This document shows positions 26,184 through 35,050 of a stretch of 64,000 nucleotides of DNA, piece by piece. The stretch is taken from assembly GCA_963713965.1 (NCBI GenBank), contig OY970217.1, positions 682,001 through 746,000 of the forward strand, written 5' to 3'. Both the position numbers and the translations under genes were made by a program. The stretch comes from CALAGB01 sp963713965 (GTDB taxonomy: Bacteria > Chloroflexota > Chloroflexia > Thermomicrobiales > Thermomicrobiaceae). Position 1 is the first letter of the stretch, and each line of letters starts with the position of its first letter. Below the pieces are notes generated by a model. The model did no database searches. It had not been told where the DNA came from and was given only the letters and a program-made list of their open reading frames with translations.

Positions 26184-26777
26184 TCAGTCGTTCGCTCTTT
26201 CCAGACGTTGTGCCCTCAGGTCTCCGTCACGAGAGGAAGCGTATTCCTGCGCGCCGAGCAGGTCGTCAAAAAGGCTGCGGTAGTGAACCATTGCCTTTCG
26301 CAGGTCTTCCGTGTTCGCCTCGCCGCGTTCGCTCATTTGGGCCAACCGATGCGCCTCACGGTAATTGCTCACGACGTCCGGATGGTCGACCGAGACATCG
26401 GCCGCTCGCTGCTCGAAATCGCCGACCGGATAGCCACGATTGAGCATCACGTCGCCAATCAGGCTGTCGGCATCGGCTACGGCACCGGACGGATCGTCGA
26501 CAAACTGGGTCTGTACCAACTGCCAAGAGTTGGCAAACCGTCCCCGGTCTTCAGACGAAAGCGGTCGAATGTCGAAGTGATCGACACGCTCCTGTCGCCG
26601 CTCGAGCTCCGACTCCGCGGCTTTACGCGAATTGCTCGATTGAACGGCGCGCTCGTACTCCGGTCCAAACCTGCCTCTCAGATCATCCGACTTGCGTTTC
26701 TGCTGCATGTACCAGACGACTGCGGCAACGATCGCCACAACAACGATGGCAACAATCACCCAAATTGCGGTCGACAC
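26184..26777 (-). CDS. Membrane-anchored protein of unknown function, widespread in Actinobacteria and Chloroflexota
   Basis: This 197-residue protein has one N-terminal membrane helix (residues 4-24, IWVIVAIVVVAIVAAVVWYM), then LRGRFGPEYERAV, a charged helical stretch, FDIRPLSSEDRGRFANSW, VQTQFVDDP, DFEQRAADVSVDHPDVVSNY and YRSLFDDLLG. I know this architecture as a common uncharacterised family in Actinobacteria and Chloroflexota; no reaction is known. It starts at a GTG (26777) behind AAAGGA. Its downstream neighbour is a shortened paralog. Confidence 0.8.
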   Translation of the reverse strand: MSTAIWVIVAIVVVAIVAAVVWYMQQKRKSDDLRGRFGPEYERAVQSSNSRKAAESELERRQERVDHFDIRPLSSEDRGRFANSWQLVQTQFVDDPSGAVADADSLIGDVMLNRGYPVGDFEQRAADVSVDHPDVVSNYREAHRLAQMSERGEANTEDLRKAMVHYRSLFDDLLGAQEYASSRDGDLRAQRLERAND

Positions 26778-27119
26778 ATTCTTTGTCCTTTCGATCTCGA
26801 TAAAACGGGCCGTGGGATTTCACGCAACCCACGAGTCCACGACCCAACCTGATCAAGCCGTAATGCAAAGGTCGTGCCGCGCAGGTCGGATTTTGGGACA
26901 GATTGTCACGGGAACGTCGACGAGAGACGATGCGCTGAAGCAGCGCTGATGTGGCGATCACCCGCGAACCGCCGCAGAACCTGAACCTGCAAACGTGGCT
27001 CAGGTTCTTCCACTTATGTCTACTAGCTTTCCCGCGGGGGTATTGGTTCAACTGACCGGGCTCGGAGCCGCAAGTCCTGGCCGACTTCGGCTACACTTTG
27101 CTCGGAAGACATAGCCAGC
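26778..27119. other. Intergenic region before tRNA-Leu
   Basis: No gene was recognised. It should hold divergent promoters; TACACT at 27092-27097 is a possible -10 for tRNA-Leu, without a convincing -35. Confidence 0.4.
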
Positions 27120-27203
27120 GCGGAAATGGCGGAATGGCAGACGCTGCGGTCTTAAAAACCGTTGGGGGAAATCCCCGTGCGGGTTCGAGTCCCGCTTTCC
27201 GCA
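27120..27203 (+). tRNA. tRNA-Leu (anticodon TAA)
   Basis: This is an 84-base class II tRNA. The acceptor stem GCGGAAA/TTTCCGC is perfect, the anticodon stem GCGGT/ACCGT holds the loop CTTAAAA with anticodon TAA at 27153-27155, there is a long variable arm GGGGGAAATCCCC, and the T-arm is GCGGGTTCGAGTCCCGC. CCA is not encoded. Its 3-prime 30 bases are repeated exactly at 29035-29064. Confidence 0.96.
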
Positions 27204-27270
27204 CCGAGCAAATCGCTTGCAATCAATGAAGCCAGCGGGTCCGGTCGCGCCAGGTCCGACCTCGCCACTG

Positions 27271-28480
27271 TCATTTCAATTGGTCCGCGTCAGCCGACGA
27301 CTCCGCAATAATCAGGCTGCTCCGCAGCGCGGCCTGCCGTACTCCTTCGAGAGGATCGTGGAGCAGGACTGACAGCGCGGTCCGCACAGCCGGAGAACTC
27401 AGTAACGAATGGTCGGCATGAGCCAGGGCGCCTGCCAGATAGAGTCGTTCATGAGGCCAGTCGCTTTGGCTCTTGGAAACGATCGCCTGAATAAGTTCCG
27501 AAGTTGATCGTTGCGCTCTGACCTCGTGCCGGCCGATGCGGGCGACATCGCCTTTTACCGCTACAAAGTTGGCGACACATTCTGGTCGAAATTCTCCCTC
27601 TCGGATCCGGATCAGCCTGTCCGAGTCCAGCATGTAGCTCGAATAACCCAGTTCCCCGAGCGATTTCAACAGTTTGTCGGGCGTGTGCCCGGCAAACCCG
27701 AGCGCGAAAGCGTTCGACTCGTAGAGGATGACAGGGGCGTGGTGACCGCTCAGCAACTTGCTCATGCCTTCGATCGCCGCTACTTCACCTCCTTCCACGT
27801 CCAACTTCACGAAGTCCACATGATCCAGTGCGTACTCAGTTAGCAACCGGTCGATTGTCACGGCAGGCACATCGATCGGATTGAGCTCACGGGCGTAGAT
27901 TGCTGATGGTGACGAGAGAACGGTCGGGTTCGCTATCGTCCCCCACGGCCCGTTTGGGAGAAACCGGACCGCGCCGTCATGATTGGTTGCCGCCCCTGAG
28001 ACTACGTGGAGGTGCTCAAACCCGTTGACAGCGGCGCTTGCTCGTAACAACGCGACGTTTTCCGGCGCTGCTTCAATGCAGACAACTTGACAGCCCAGAG
28101 CCGCCGCGGCCAGCCCGAACGTGCCGATGTGGGCGCCAACGTCGAGAACTACGTCGCCTTGCTTCAGTTAAGCCAAATAGGACGCGATAATCGTCGAGAA
28201 ACCAATTGTCGCCCGTCCTGGCCGCTTGGCTAATTGGATCGGTGGCCCGGCCGCCTACAGCAATCTTGAAGCTAACGTCCTCGGAAAGTCTCACGATGTG
28301 ATACGTGGGACTGGGGTCGATTTCACGCCTGCGACGGACAGATAGCCACCCTGGATTCATGGTTCGGAAGCGGTGGCGCCACGTTTCCATGACGAGCCGG
28401 CAGACGACAACTACACCGAAGGCTGTTCCGACGTATCTTAACCAACGTATGTTGCTCCGCGTCCTCTTCATCGCAGTCAT
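27271..28480 (-). pseudogene. FkbM-family methyltransferase, frameshifted
   Basis: FkbM-type enzymes are SAM-dependent O-methyltransferases, often for glycans or antibiotics. The reading frame starts at 28480 (GAGG 7 bases upstream), has one hydrophobic helix near residues 18-32, and runs to DNWFLDDYRVLFGL. It then leaves frame at about 28168, where TTAACTG would have to read TTACTG. In the second frame LKQGDVVLDVGAHIGTFG (SAM motif I) and VDFVKLDVEGGEVAAIEG follow, to a stop at 27271. The C-terminal 85 residues are helical and HEAT-like. One extra base accounts for the break; mutation or sequencing error is undecided. It lies inside the gene-poor segment bounded by tRNA-Leu and its decayed copy. 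Confidence 0.8.
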
Positions 28481-29002
28481 CCAAGTGCCTCAAAGTCATG
28501 AGCAAAGGGCTTATGCGCGGGCTCCAGGACATATCGTTCGAAGGCCATCAATTGTCGAACCTTTCGGCCCACGTATCAGTGCCGTTCATGCGCTCGTGGT
28601 GGTCAGATGGCGTGCGCGATCGCGTGTTTCTTGCTGGTATCCGCGCGGCTGGGTGAAACTCGCAACGTCACTCTCCGCATAAGGAGATCATCTACTTCGC
28701 CGTACAACACAGAAGGCACATCGCCAATAGCGGAATTACAACACACGTCGGAGAAAGTCGATGAGGTCATAGTCAGGCTGGATTCGCTTGGCTGGTCACT
28801 GTAAACAAATTGGCCGGTACGGATACATGCTTGATCATGTTCGATCATGACTGTATCCGGATTAATATGTAACCGACCGTCGCCACGAATCCAGCCAAGC
28901 CGGCGAACAATCAGAGACGAAAATGAATGAAAGTGGACGAAATTCGCTTGATAATCAGGAAAATGAGAAAATGAAACACGGTCACAGACGGCTAAAGACG
29001 AA
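28481..29002. other. Gene-poor AT-rich stretch
   Basis: No gene is supported on either strand. The stretch from about 28.7 to 29.0 kb is visibly AT-richer than its surroundings and contains nested inverted repeats. It may be what remains of an inserted element. Confidence 0.5.
28776..28896. repeat. Nested inverted repeats
   Basis: An outer perfect 11-base inverted repeat (GGCTGGATTCG at 28776-28786, CGAATCCAGCC at 28886-28896) encloses an inner 8-base one (CGGATACA at 28820-28827, TGTATCCG at 28852-28859), whose loop contains two GATCATG strings. No coding frame covers it. Confidence 0.75.
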
Positions 29003-29064
29003 TTCCTGAGGACATAAACACCATTGGGGGGAAACCCGTGCGGGTTCGAGTCCCGCTTTCCGCA
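29003..29064 (+). pseudogene. Decayed 3-prime part of a second tRNA-Leu (TAA)
   Basis: The 30 bases at 29035-29064 are identical to the 3-prime end of tRNA-Leu (27174-27203). Upstream of these the similarity continues with about 20 of 25 bases matching across the anticodon arm; TAA is kept at 29015-29017, but U33 has become A and one base is lost in the variable arm. The 5-prime half is not recognisable. This can be an attachment-site remnant of an element integrated at tRNA-Leu, or a degenerated tandem tRNA copy. Confidence 0.85.
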
Positions 29065-29822
29065 TCAATCGTTTCCAGATGCTAAGACGGTTTTTTGATC
29101 GCGCCGCCGATTTAGAGCGCGCAAGTCGGCTTGCGGCCACTTCGCAACAACACCCGAATGGAATAGGTGCCAGATAGATAGCGGACTCAACACAGTAGCC
29201 TATTCTGGCTGATACCGTCTCTCCCATCCCCAAGACATGATTTGCATTGTGGAGATTTCGTCCGCGTTCAACGACTCAGATATCTCGCTGCGCTCCATTG
29301 CATCGCGAAGCTCCGAAACAGCCGCTACTCCGCTCAGTCTCAGTGGCTCACGGCAATGGCAATCGCTGGTCGACCTCTCGCGATTCAGTCGTGTTCCGTC
29401 ACGCGCGCTAACCAAATCGGCTGGAAATTGCCCTCTCTGTTTGAAACGAGTCAACGCTGCGCATCGTTGCAGCATTGCGATCCGTAGCTTTGTCACGACA
29501 TTGTCGTGCATTCGAATTATTCGTCTCACCTTTGTTATTGGTGACGCTGTTGAGTAGGGAAGGACTGGTATTCGCACGTGCGCTCGAGGTTTCGATCACA
29601 TATCGACTTGGTCGTCCCCGATTTGCCGCTCCGTCTCATCACCTGGAGCACCATTGTCTGGTTCGAAGAAGCGCCGGTTGAGAGCAAGGACGCAGGGGAC
29701 TAGTCCAACGACGGAGCTGCCGACGGCGATGCAGATCGCGATGCTTCGTCACAGTCATCAAGCGCCGAGCGGATCATGCCATTGGATCTCGCGATATTGA
29801 GAGTCTGCCCCAGAGTAGTGAA
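29065..29822. other. Gene-poor region
   Basis: Several short open frames exist, but none has recognisable domain sequence, a clear ribosome site or a signal peptide. I see no RNA gene here. Confidence 0.45.
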
Positions 29823-30389
29823 ATGGATATCATCATGTGGCATCGATTGGCGGCCTTTGCGGCGATAATCGCATTGCTGACGGTGTTCCCACTTGAGTCG
29901 GCTGCTTCCGCGCACACGAGCTACACCGCGGTACAGGGCTGGTGGGAAATCTATGGCCCAAAATACGACATCTACGTATTCTTCCAAGCGGAACGTCACA
30001 CCCCTGTGACCGAGGATACAGGGCTGGACCGGTTTGATTTCATCGATATAAGCGTGACTAACCACGCCACAGGCACGACCATCAGAACGAATGTTGAAGG
30101 CATACCTCTCACGAAGCAGGACAAGTTCGCTGTGACGCCGAATCAGAAATTTGCACGGCTCGACGCGAACATGCAACTGCCAACCGGGTTTCTCGCGGAT
30201 GGCCCCCCCGCACAATTCCGATTGAACATCAACTGGCAGGCGATTCCGAACTGGACAGGCTGCGAAGAGGGCGACGAGTTGTATCAAGGAGCCGTGGCTT
30301 ACGGGCGACTCACGGTCAACGGGGTTTCGTACACGTTGCCGAGTGAGAAGTCCGAATGCGCTTGGGTCTACTTCACGCGTGGCCGCTGA
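29823..30389 (+). CDS. Secreted protein of unknown function
   Basis: No named function. The 188-residue frame begins MDIIMWHRLAAFAA, with a second possible start at 29835, and carries a signal peptide ending near SAASAH (about residue 30). The mature part is mixed polar and aromatic, rich in beta-forming stretches (DIYVFFQAERH, FRLNINWQAIPNWTG), with two cysteines (in TGCEEG and SECAW) that could form one disulfide. No good ribosome site is seen. It precedes the GH1 gene by 153 bases on the same strand; no functional link is evident. Confidence 0.65.
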   Translation: MDIIMWHRLAAFAAIIALLTVFPLESAASAHTSYTAVQGWWEIYGPKYDIYVFFQAERHTPVTEDTGLDRFDFIDISVTNHATGTTIRTNVEGIPLTKQDKFAVTPNQKFARLDANMQLPTGFLADGPPAQFRLNINWQAIPNWTGCEEGDELYQGAVAYGRLTVNGVSYTLPSEKSECAWVYFTRGR

Positions 30390-30542
30390 CGGCCGCTTTG
30401 GCCGCGTCACCTGAGATTGTCGGCAGGCTTCGAGCGACGCGGCCACATCAACCAGTATCAGAAGCTCCAACGAGCTGATACCGTTGCAACGTTGGAACTG
30501 AACTCCGCGCCGACGACTGGTTACGAGAAAAGAGCGTAGACC

Positions 30543-31877
30543 GTGAACTTCCCAGACGGTTTCTATTGGGGTGGGGCGACGGCCGCGTATCAGATAGAGG
30601 GTGCCGTGTCCGAGGATGGCCGTGGGCCGAGCATATGGGACACGTTCACGCACATTCCCGGCAACATCGTGAACAACGCCACCGGAGACATCGCATGCGA
30701 CCACTACCATCGCTGGCGTGAGGACCTCAAGCTGATGCGCCAGCTCAACTTCAACGCTTATCGCCTCTCAGTTTCCTGGTCGAGAGTGATGCCGCAGGGG
30801 CGCGGCCACGTCAACGAAGCCGGGCTCGACTTCTACGCGCGGTTGGTCGATGGACTGCTGGAGACGGGCATCACGCCATTCCTGACGCTCTACCACTGGG
30901 ATTTGCCGCAACCTCTGCTGGATGACGGCGGCGGATGGTTGCGCCGCTCGATCGTCGATGATTTCAGCACGTTTGTCGACGTTGTCAGCCGCAGGCTGGG
31001 CGATCGCGTCCGACATTGGGTAACGATCAACGAGCCGTGGACGTTCGGCATGTCGGGTTACCTGGATGGTGAGGATGCACCAGGACTGCGTCTCGATCTC
31101 CGCTCTGCGCTCCGCGTCGCGCATCACGCACTCATGGCACATGGCGCGGCAGTCAGGGTGTTGCGCACCAACGTGCCGGACGCCGAAGTCGGCATCGTGC
31201 TCGACGTGAATCACGTCGAACCGGCAAGTGAAAAACCCAAGGACGTGGCCGCCGCACAACGCTACGACGGCATTCAGAATCGCATGTATCTGGACGCACT
31301 CTTTCACGGACGCTATCCGGAGGACATCACCCGGCTCGTCGGGGACGCGGCACCGGCGGTTGAGCCGGACGATATGAGGCGCATCAGTGCGCCGCTCGAC
31401 TTCCTGGGAATCAATCTGTATCGCCGCACAGTGATCGCGGCTGGGGACGAGTTGCCGCCGATCAACTATCGCCGGGTCAATCCGCCAGGCGAATACACGT
31501 TGATGGGCTGGGAGGTCTCGCGAAGCGCGCTATTTGACACGCTCTTGGACGTTAGTCGCCGCTACGCGCCGAGCGCGTTCTACGTCACGGAGAACGGCGC
31601 TGCGTTCGATGACGTCGTTTCAGGCGACGGGCGCATTCATGACGCTCGTCGAGTGGACTATTTCCGCAACCATCTCTCGCAAGCGCAGCACGCCATCGCG
31701 GACGGCGTCCCGCTCAAGGGCTATTTCGCGTGGAGTCTGATGGACAACTTCGAATGGGCCTATGGCTACACGAGACCGTTCGGCATCGTCCATGTCGATT
31801 TCGACACCCAGAAGCGCACGATAAAGGACAGCGGCTACTTTCTGGCTGACGTCGCCGCACGCAACGCCGTGGACTAA
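30543..31877 (+). CDS. GH1 family beta-glucosidase
   Basis: This 444-residue enzyme hydrolyses beta-linked glucosides or galactosides with retention. It has the family opening FPDGFYWGGATAAYQIEGA, the acid/base glutamate in TINEPW, and the nucleophile in YVTENGAAF; FAWSLMDNFEWAYGY near the end is the aglycone-side block. There is no signal peptide, so it is cytoplasmic. The start is GTG with only a weak AAGAG upstream. Length is normal for the family. No sugar transporter lies next to it. Confidence 0.94.
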   Translation: MNFPDGFYWGGATAAYQIEGAVSEDGRGPSIWDTFTHIPGNIVNNATGDIACDHYHRWREDLKLMRQLNFNAYRLSVSWSRVMPQGRGHVNEAGLDFYARLVDGLLETGITPFLTLYHWDLPQPLLDDGGGWLRRSIVDDFSTFVDVVSRRLGDRVRHWVTINEPWTFGMSGYLDGEDAPGLRLDLRSALRVAHHALMAHGAAVRVLRTNVPDAEVGIVLDVNHVEPASEKPKDVAAAQRYDGIQNRMYLDALFHGRYPEDITRLVGDAAPAVEPDDMRRISAPLDFLGINLYRRTVIAAGDELPPINYRRVNPPGEYTLMGWEVSRSALFDTLLDVSRRYAPSAFYVTENGAAFDDVVSGDGRIHDARRVDYFRNHLSQAQHAIADGVPLKGYFAWSLMDNFEWAYGYTRPFGIVHVDFDTQKRTIKDSGYFLADVAARNAVD

Positions 31878-31905
31878 GCGAATGAATATTCCCCTCGAAG
31901 TTGCT

Positions 31906-31934
31906 GGGATGCAGCGGATTTATCGGTGCATCCC
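31906..31934 (+). terminator. Possible terminator hairpin after GH1 gene
   Basis: GGGATGCA and TGCATCCC form a perfect 8-base-pair stem around a 13-base loop, 29 bases after the stop. There is no T-run, so this may be a factor-dependent terminator or a stabilising hairpin. Confidence 0.4.
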
Positions 31935-32134
31935 TAACGATTCATCGTCTTGAATCGATCGGGAGCATCATTGCGGGTTAGCTCATTGTCACGACAACGC
32001 GGCGATACGTTCAGCCGTTTCAGGCGACCTCACGCTTCCTTCAGGAGTTCGCGCCACGAGGTTCAACATGGGAGTCCACTCTATCGGTTACTCATGGCGC
32101 ATTGACCTTTCACAATGAGAACGACCAGCACTTC

Positions 32135-32998
32135 CTACGTGCCGTGTCGCTTCAAGAAGTCGATGGCGAGTTGCACCTTGGCCGGGCTTATCAGATGCCC
32201 GACGTTCGGCAGAATGGATAGTTCGCCACACGGCAAGGCGCGATATGCTCTCACCGCGTCTTCGGGCAAGTTGAAGTGCTCATCTCGGTCTCCAATCAGG
32301 ATCAGCATTGGCGCGGAGATCTTGCCGAGATCTTCAACTGTGTATTCTGACGGTTGCGTTGACCGGTCAAACGCGTACTCGATGTACTTCTTCCAGTGCC
32401 CAGTGCCCTGTCCCCCGTCGTGGTCTGCCACCATCACATCGAACACGGCGCTCATTTCCGCCGACGATCGAAACATCTGCTCCATCGCCGATGGGTCGGC
32501 TTTCGTGGCCGTTGGGCTGCCTCCCAAAATCTGCCGCAAATTTGAAAAGCTGAGGGATTTCGGATTGAAATGGTCGATGCCGGCGTCGTTGACGATCGCT
32601 CCCACGCGATTCGGGTGGCGAATTCCCACCATGGTCGCGGTGATCCCACCTTCGCTGAATCCGCAGATCGCCGGACGATCGAGCGAAAGCGCGTCAATGA
32701 GAGCCGCGACATCGTCAGCAAGTTCCTCAAAGGAGACTGGCCGACCAGACGGATTCACCGTTCGCCCGGCACCACGAGTGTCCGGTGCAATGACGTGGAA
32801 GTGTTCCGCAAATTCATCCATGTAGGTGGCATAGGCGACAGGTATGCCGGTCCAGATGGGGTTGGCCGAAACCATTCCACCGTGAATCAGCAGTAGGTCC
32901 GGCCCCGACCCCGCTTCGTAGTAGTGAACGTCGATACCGTTTGCCCGGACGAACTGCTCTTGGTTCGTCTCATTCGAGAGCGTTCTTGAGGTTGTCAT
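32135..32998 (-). CDS. Alpha/beta hydrolase
   Basis: This 287-residue alpha/beta-hydrolase-fold enzyme has the oxyanion motif LLIHGGMV, nucleophile elbow GFSEGG, acid in IGDRDEHF and catalytic histidine in NVGHLI, so the triad is complete. The ATG at 32998 is preceded by AAGGAG at 7 bases. There is no signal peptide. Such enzymes include esterases, lactonases and haloperoxidase-like proteins; the substrate is not assignable. It stands alone between the GH1 gene and the HD-GYP gene. Confidence 0.88.
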   Translation of the reverse strand: MTTSRTLSNETNQEQFVRANGIDVHYYEAGSGPDLLLIHGGMVSANPIWTGIPVAYATYMDEFAEHFHVIAPDTRGAGRTVNPSGRPVSFEELADDVAALIDALSLDRPAICGFSEGGITATMVGIRHPNRVGAIVNDAGIDHFNPKSLSFSNLRQILGGSPTATKADPSAMEQMFRSSAEMSAVFDVMVADHDGGQGTGHWKKYIEYAFDRSTQPSEYTVEDLGKISAPMLILIGDRDEHFNLPEDAVRAYRALPCGELSILPNVGHLISPAKVQLAIDFLKRHGT

Positions 32999-33194
32999 CG
33001 TCGCACTCCTTAGTCTTCGCTCCAATAACTTGTGACCAACATATGGTGACCAACGGCATGGCACATGAGGCGTTTGCCTCATTTTCGGGGCGAGATCATT
33101 TCAGCAGCCCATGTATGCGGGAATGCAAAGCGATGCGCTCAAATCGCAGCGGCGCGTATCAGAGTTGTTCGGTGGGATTCGCTTCGGGAAGAGG

Positions 33195-34772
33195 TTAGAT
33201 ATCGACCGGCTCTGGACCGTCAACAACGTTGTACGTGTCCGTCAACAGGCCGTGGTGGACAGCAAACAGGCTTGCCCTCGCCCGATTTGACACGCCAATC
33301 TTGGAATAGATGTGTTCAATGTGATTTCTCGCGGTTTTGGGAGCGATTGTCAATCGCTGCGCGATCTGCTTGTGCGACATTCCCCGCGCCATCAGCCGCA
33401 GCACGTCGATCTCACGTAACGTCAATCCAGCGGGCGAATCCCTTCGCTGGGGCACTGTGTGTCCGGCCACACGCAGCACCGCATCGACCGCGCTAGCGTC
33501 CAACCGGTTCGAGGCAACCTCGGCCCGAAGACGCGCGGCCGCTTGTTCTGGGCTCCATGCCGAACGATGCGGACGCAGCTCGACCATCGCGTGGTACACG
33601 TCGGCTGCCGCGAGAATTCTTCCTTCCTGCGAGATTGCTCGACCCGAAAGTCCATGCGGATAGCCGGATCCATCAAGACGCTCATGGTGCTGGACCGCGA
33701 TGGCGCCGAGGGGAGCAAGCGAAGGAGAAAACGCAAGCATCCGTTGAGTCAAATATGGATGCATGCGGACGCGTTCCATCTCCGCGCCCGTGAGCGGTCC
33801 CCGCTTATCCCAAATGGCATTGGACACGCCGAGCCGGCCGATATCGTGCAGCGTGCCTGCGCGGCGGACTACTATAACCTGCTCTCGGGTAAGACTTGAA
33901 ATCCGGGCGGCCGCAGCGGCAAGACTGGCGACGGCCCGTGAATGGCCGATGGTGAAGGGTGATTTGAGGTCCGTGAAATCGCCAATGGCATTAAGCACAT
34001 CATCGAGCGCTTCGGGCGGCACATACCTTCCAAGGTTCGGCTCGGAGGAAATAATCCGATCCCAGTTGCTGGATCCGTCCAGATCGCTCAGCAAGTTCAC
34101 AGCGTTGTTACGGAACACCTCGACAAGCTGAGGATCAAATTGAGTTCCGCTACGCCTGCTTGCCATCGAAATCGCGGCGTCGATTCCCGCCTTGCGATGG
34201 AAGACGGCGATAACGTCGGCGAGACTGATCACACGAGCGGTGATCGCTATCTCATCACCTTGGGTGCCGGAGAGCCCCTTGCCATCCCAACGCTCGAAAC
34301 TCTGCTTGAGGCTGTCCCGCACGTCCTCGCCTAGCCCAAGACGACGGGCCAATTCATCCGCGGCGAGCCAATGGCTACCCAAATCGATCACGTCACCGCG
34401 CCGTATGGCGCCGAGGATCTCGATACCTAACCGCGCTCGATGATGGAACGACCTCCCGGAACCAAGGTGGCTCAGGAAGAAGCGGGGTCCCGGCTCTTCC
34501 GCGTCGAGACCGTCAGCCTTCATGGAGATGTCGTCGCCGAACCATTTGGCCTGCTCGTACGCGTCGGTATGACAGCCTACCCAGGCCAGGAGCCCTGCGT
34601 AATAGACGACCTCACGCTCGTGTCGCTCGAGGCCAATGAGCTCCGCCATTCTAAGCGCGATCAGCGTCTGCCGAATAACATGCTCCATCGGCTGACCAAG
34701 TCCCAGATCGGTTCCAAGGGACAGGGTCGCCACCAGCTCTGCCAGTCGTATTTTTGGGTTGTCGAGTTGCAT
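33195..34772 (-). CDS. HD-GYP domain protein fused to LuxR-type helix-turn-helix
   Basis: The 525-residue protein ends in a LuxR/NarL-type HTH (TLREIDVLRLMARGMSHKQ, APKTARNHIEHIYSKIGV; about residues 455-515). The middle (about 255-440) is an HD-GYP domain with LHDIGRLG, HPYLTQRML and HHERLDGSGYPHG, so metal and GYP motifs are complete. The first 220 residues look like a second, degenerate HD-GYP copy (GLLAWVGCHTD, FERWDGKGLSG). HD-GYP domains hydrolyse cyclic di-GMP or related dinucleotides; the DNA-binding tail suggests a regulator controlled by such hydrolysis. A TATAAT lies only 5 bases before the ATG, so the mRNA may be leaderless. Confidence 0.9.
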   Translation of the reverse strand: MQLDNPKIRLAELVATLSLGTDLGLGQPMEHVIRQTLIALRMAELIGLERHEREVVYYAGLLAWVGCHTDAYEQAKWFGDDISMKADGLDAEEPGPRFFLSHLGSGRSFHHRARLGIEILGAIRRGDVIDLGSHWLAADELARRLGLGEDVRDSLKQSFERWDGKGLSGTQGDEIAITARVISLADVIAVFHRKAGIDAAISMASRRSGTQFDPQLVEVFRNNAVNLLSDLDGSSNWDRIISSEPNLGRYVPPEALDDVLNAIGDFTDLKSPFTIGHSRAVASLAAAAARISSLTREQVIVVRRAGTLHDIGRLGVSNAIWDKRGPLTGAEMERVRMHPYLTQRMLAFSPSLAPLGAIAVQHHERLDGSGYPHGLSGRAISQEGRILAAADVYHAMVELRPHRSAWSPEQAAARLRAEVASNRLDASAVDAVLRVAGHTVPQRRDSPAGLTLREIDVLRLMARGMSHKQIAQRLTIAPKTARNHIEHIYSKIGVSNRARASLFAVHHGLLTDTYNVVDGPEPVDI

Positions 34773-34777
34773 GCCAC

Positions 34778-34808
34778 ATTATAGCTGGCGCACCACAATT
34801 GGTGGCAA
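34778..34808 (-). promoter_or_regulatory. Promoter with small palindrome, HD-GYP/LuxR gene
   Basis: On the minus strand TTGCCA (34808-34803), a 19-base spacer and TATAAT (34783-34778) precede the ATG at 34772 by 5 bases. The inverted repeat CACCA-N4-TGGTG (34791-34804) overlaps the spacer and could be an operator. Confidence 0.5.
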
Positions 34809-35050
34809 TCACGATCGTGTGGCTGGCATGCCCGTCAACGCGGACTCCGGACCCGAACAATGCAACGCAAAACGCAACCTTGGCTAAAGCGCAACGTGAT
34901 TGGTGCACCGGTGCGAATGCGTCCGCGCCGCGCTGATCGGCGTTTGAGTCCCAAATTGCGCGGTGGCAGCAACCTGGAATAGTGGGCAAGGCTTGCCTAC
35001 CGCCCTGGCGGCGATGATCCAGTATGGCGTGCGTTTAGCTGGAGCTTCGG

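Noticed and set aside
28982..29233. Leftward open frame with KAGLEPARVSPQW
   Set aside because: It is the antisense reading of the decayed tRNA-Leu and has no domain content.
29200..29577. Overlapping short frames on both strands
   Set aside because: Neither has protein-like composition or a start signal.
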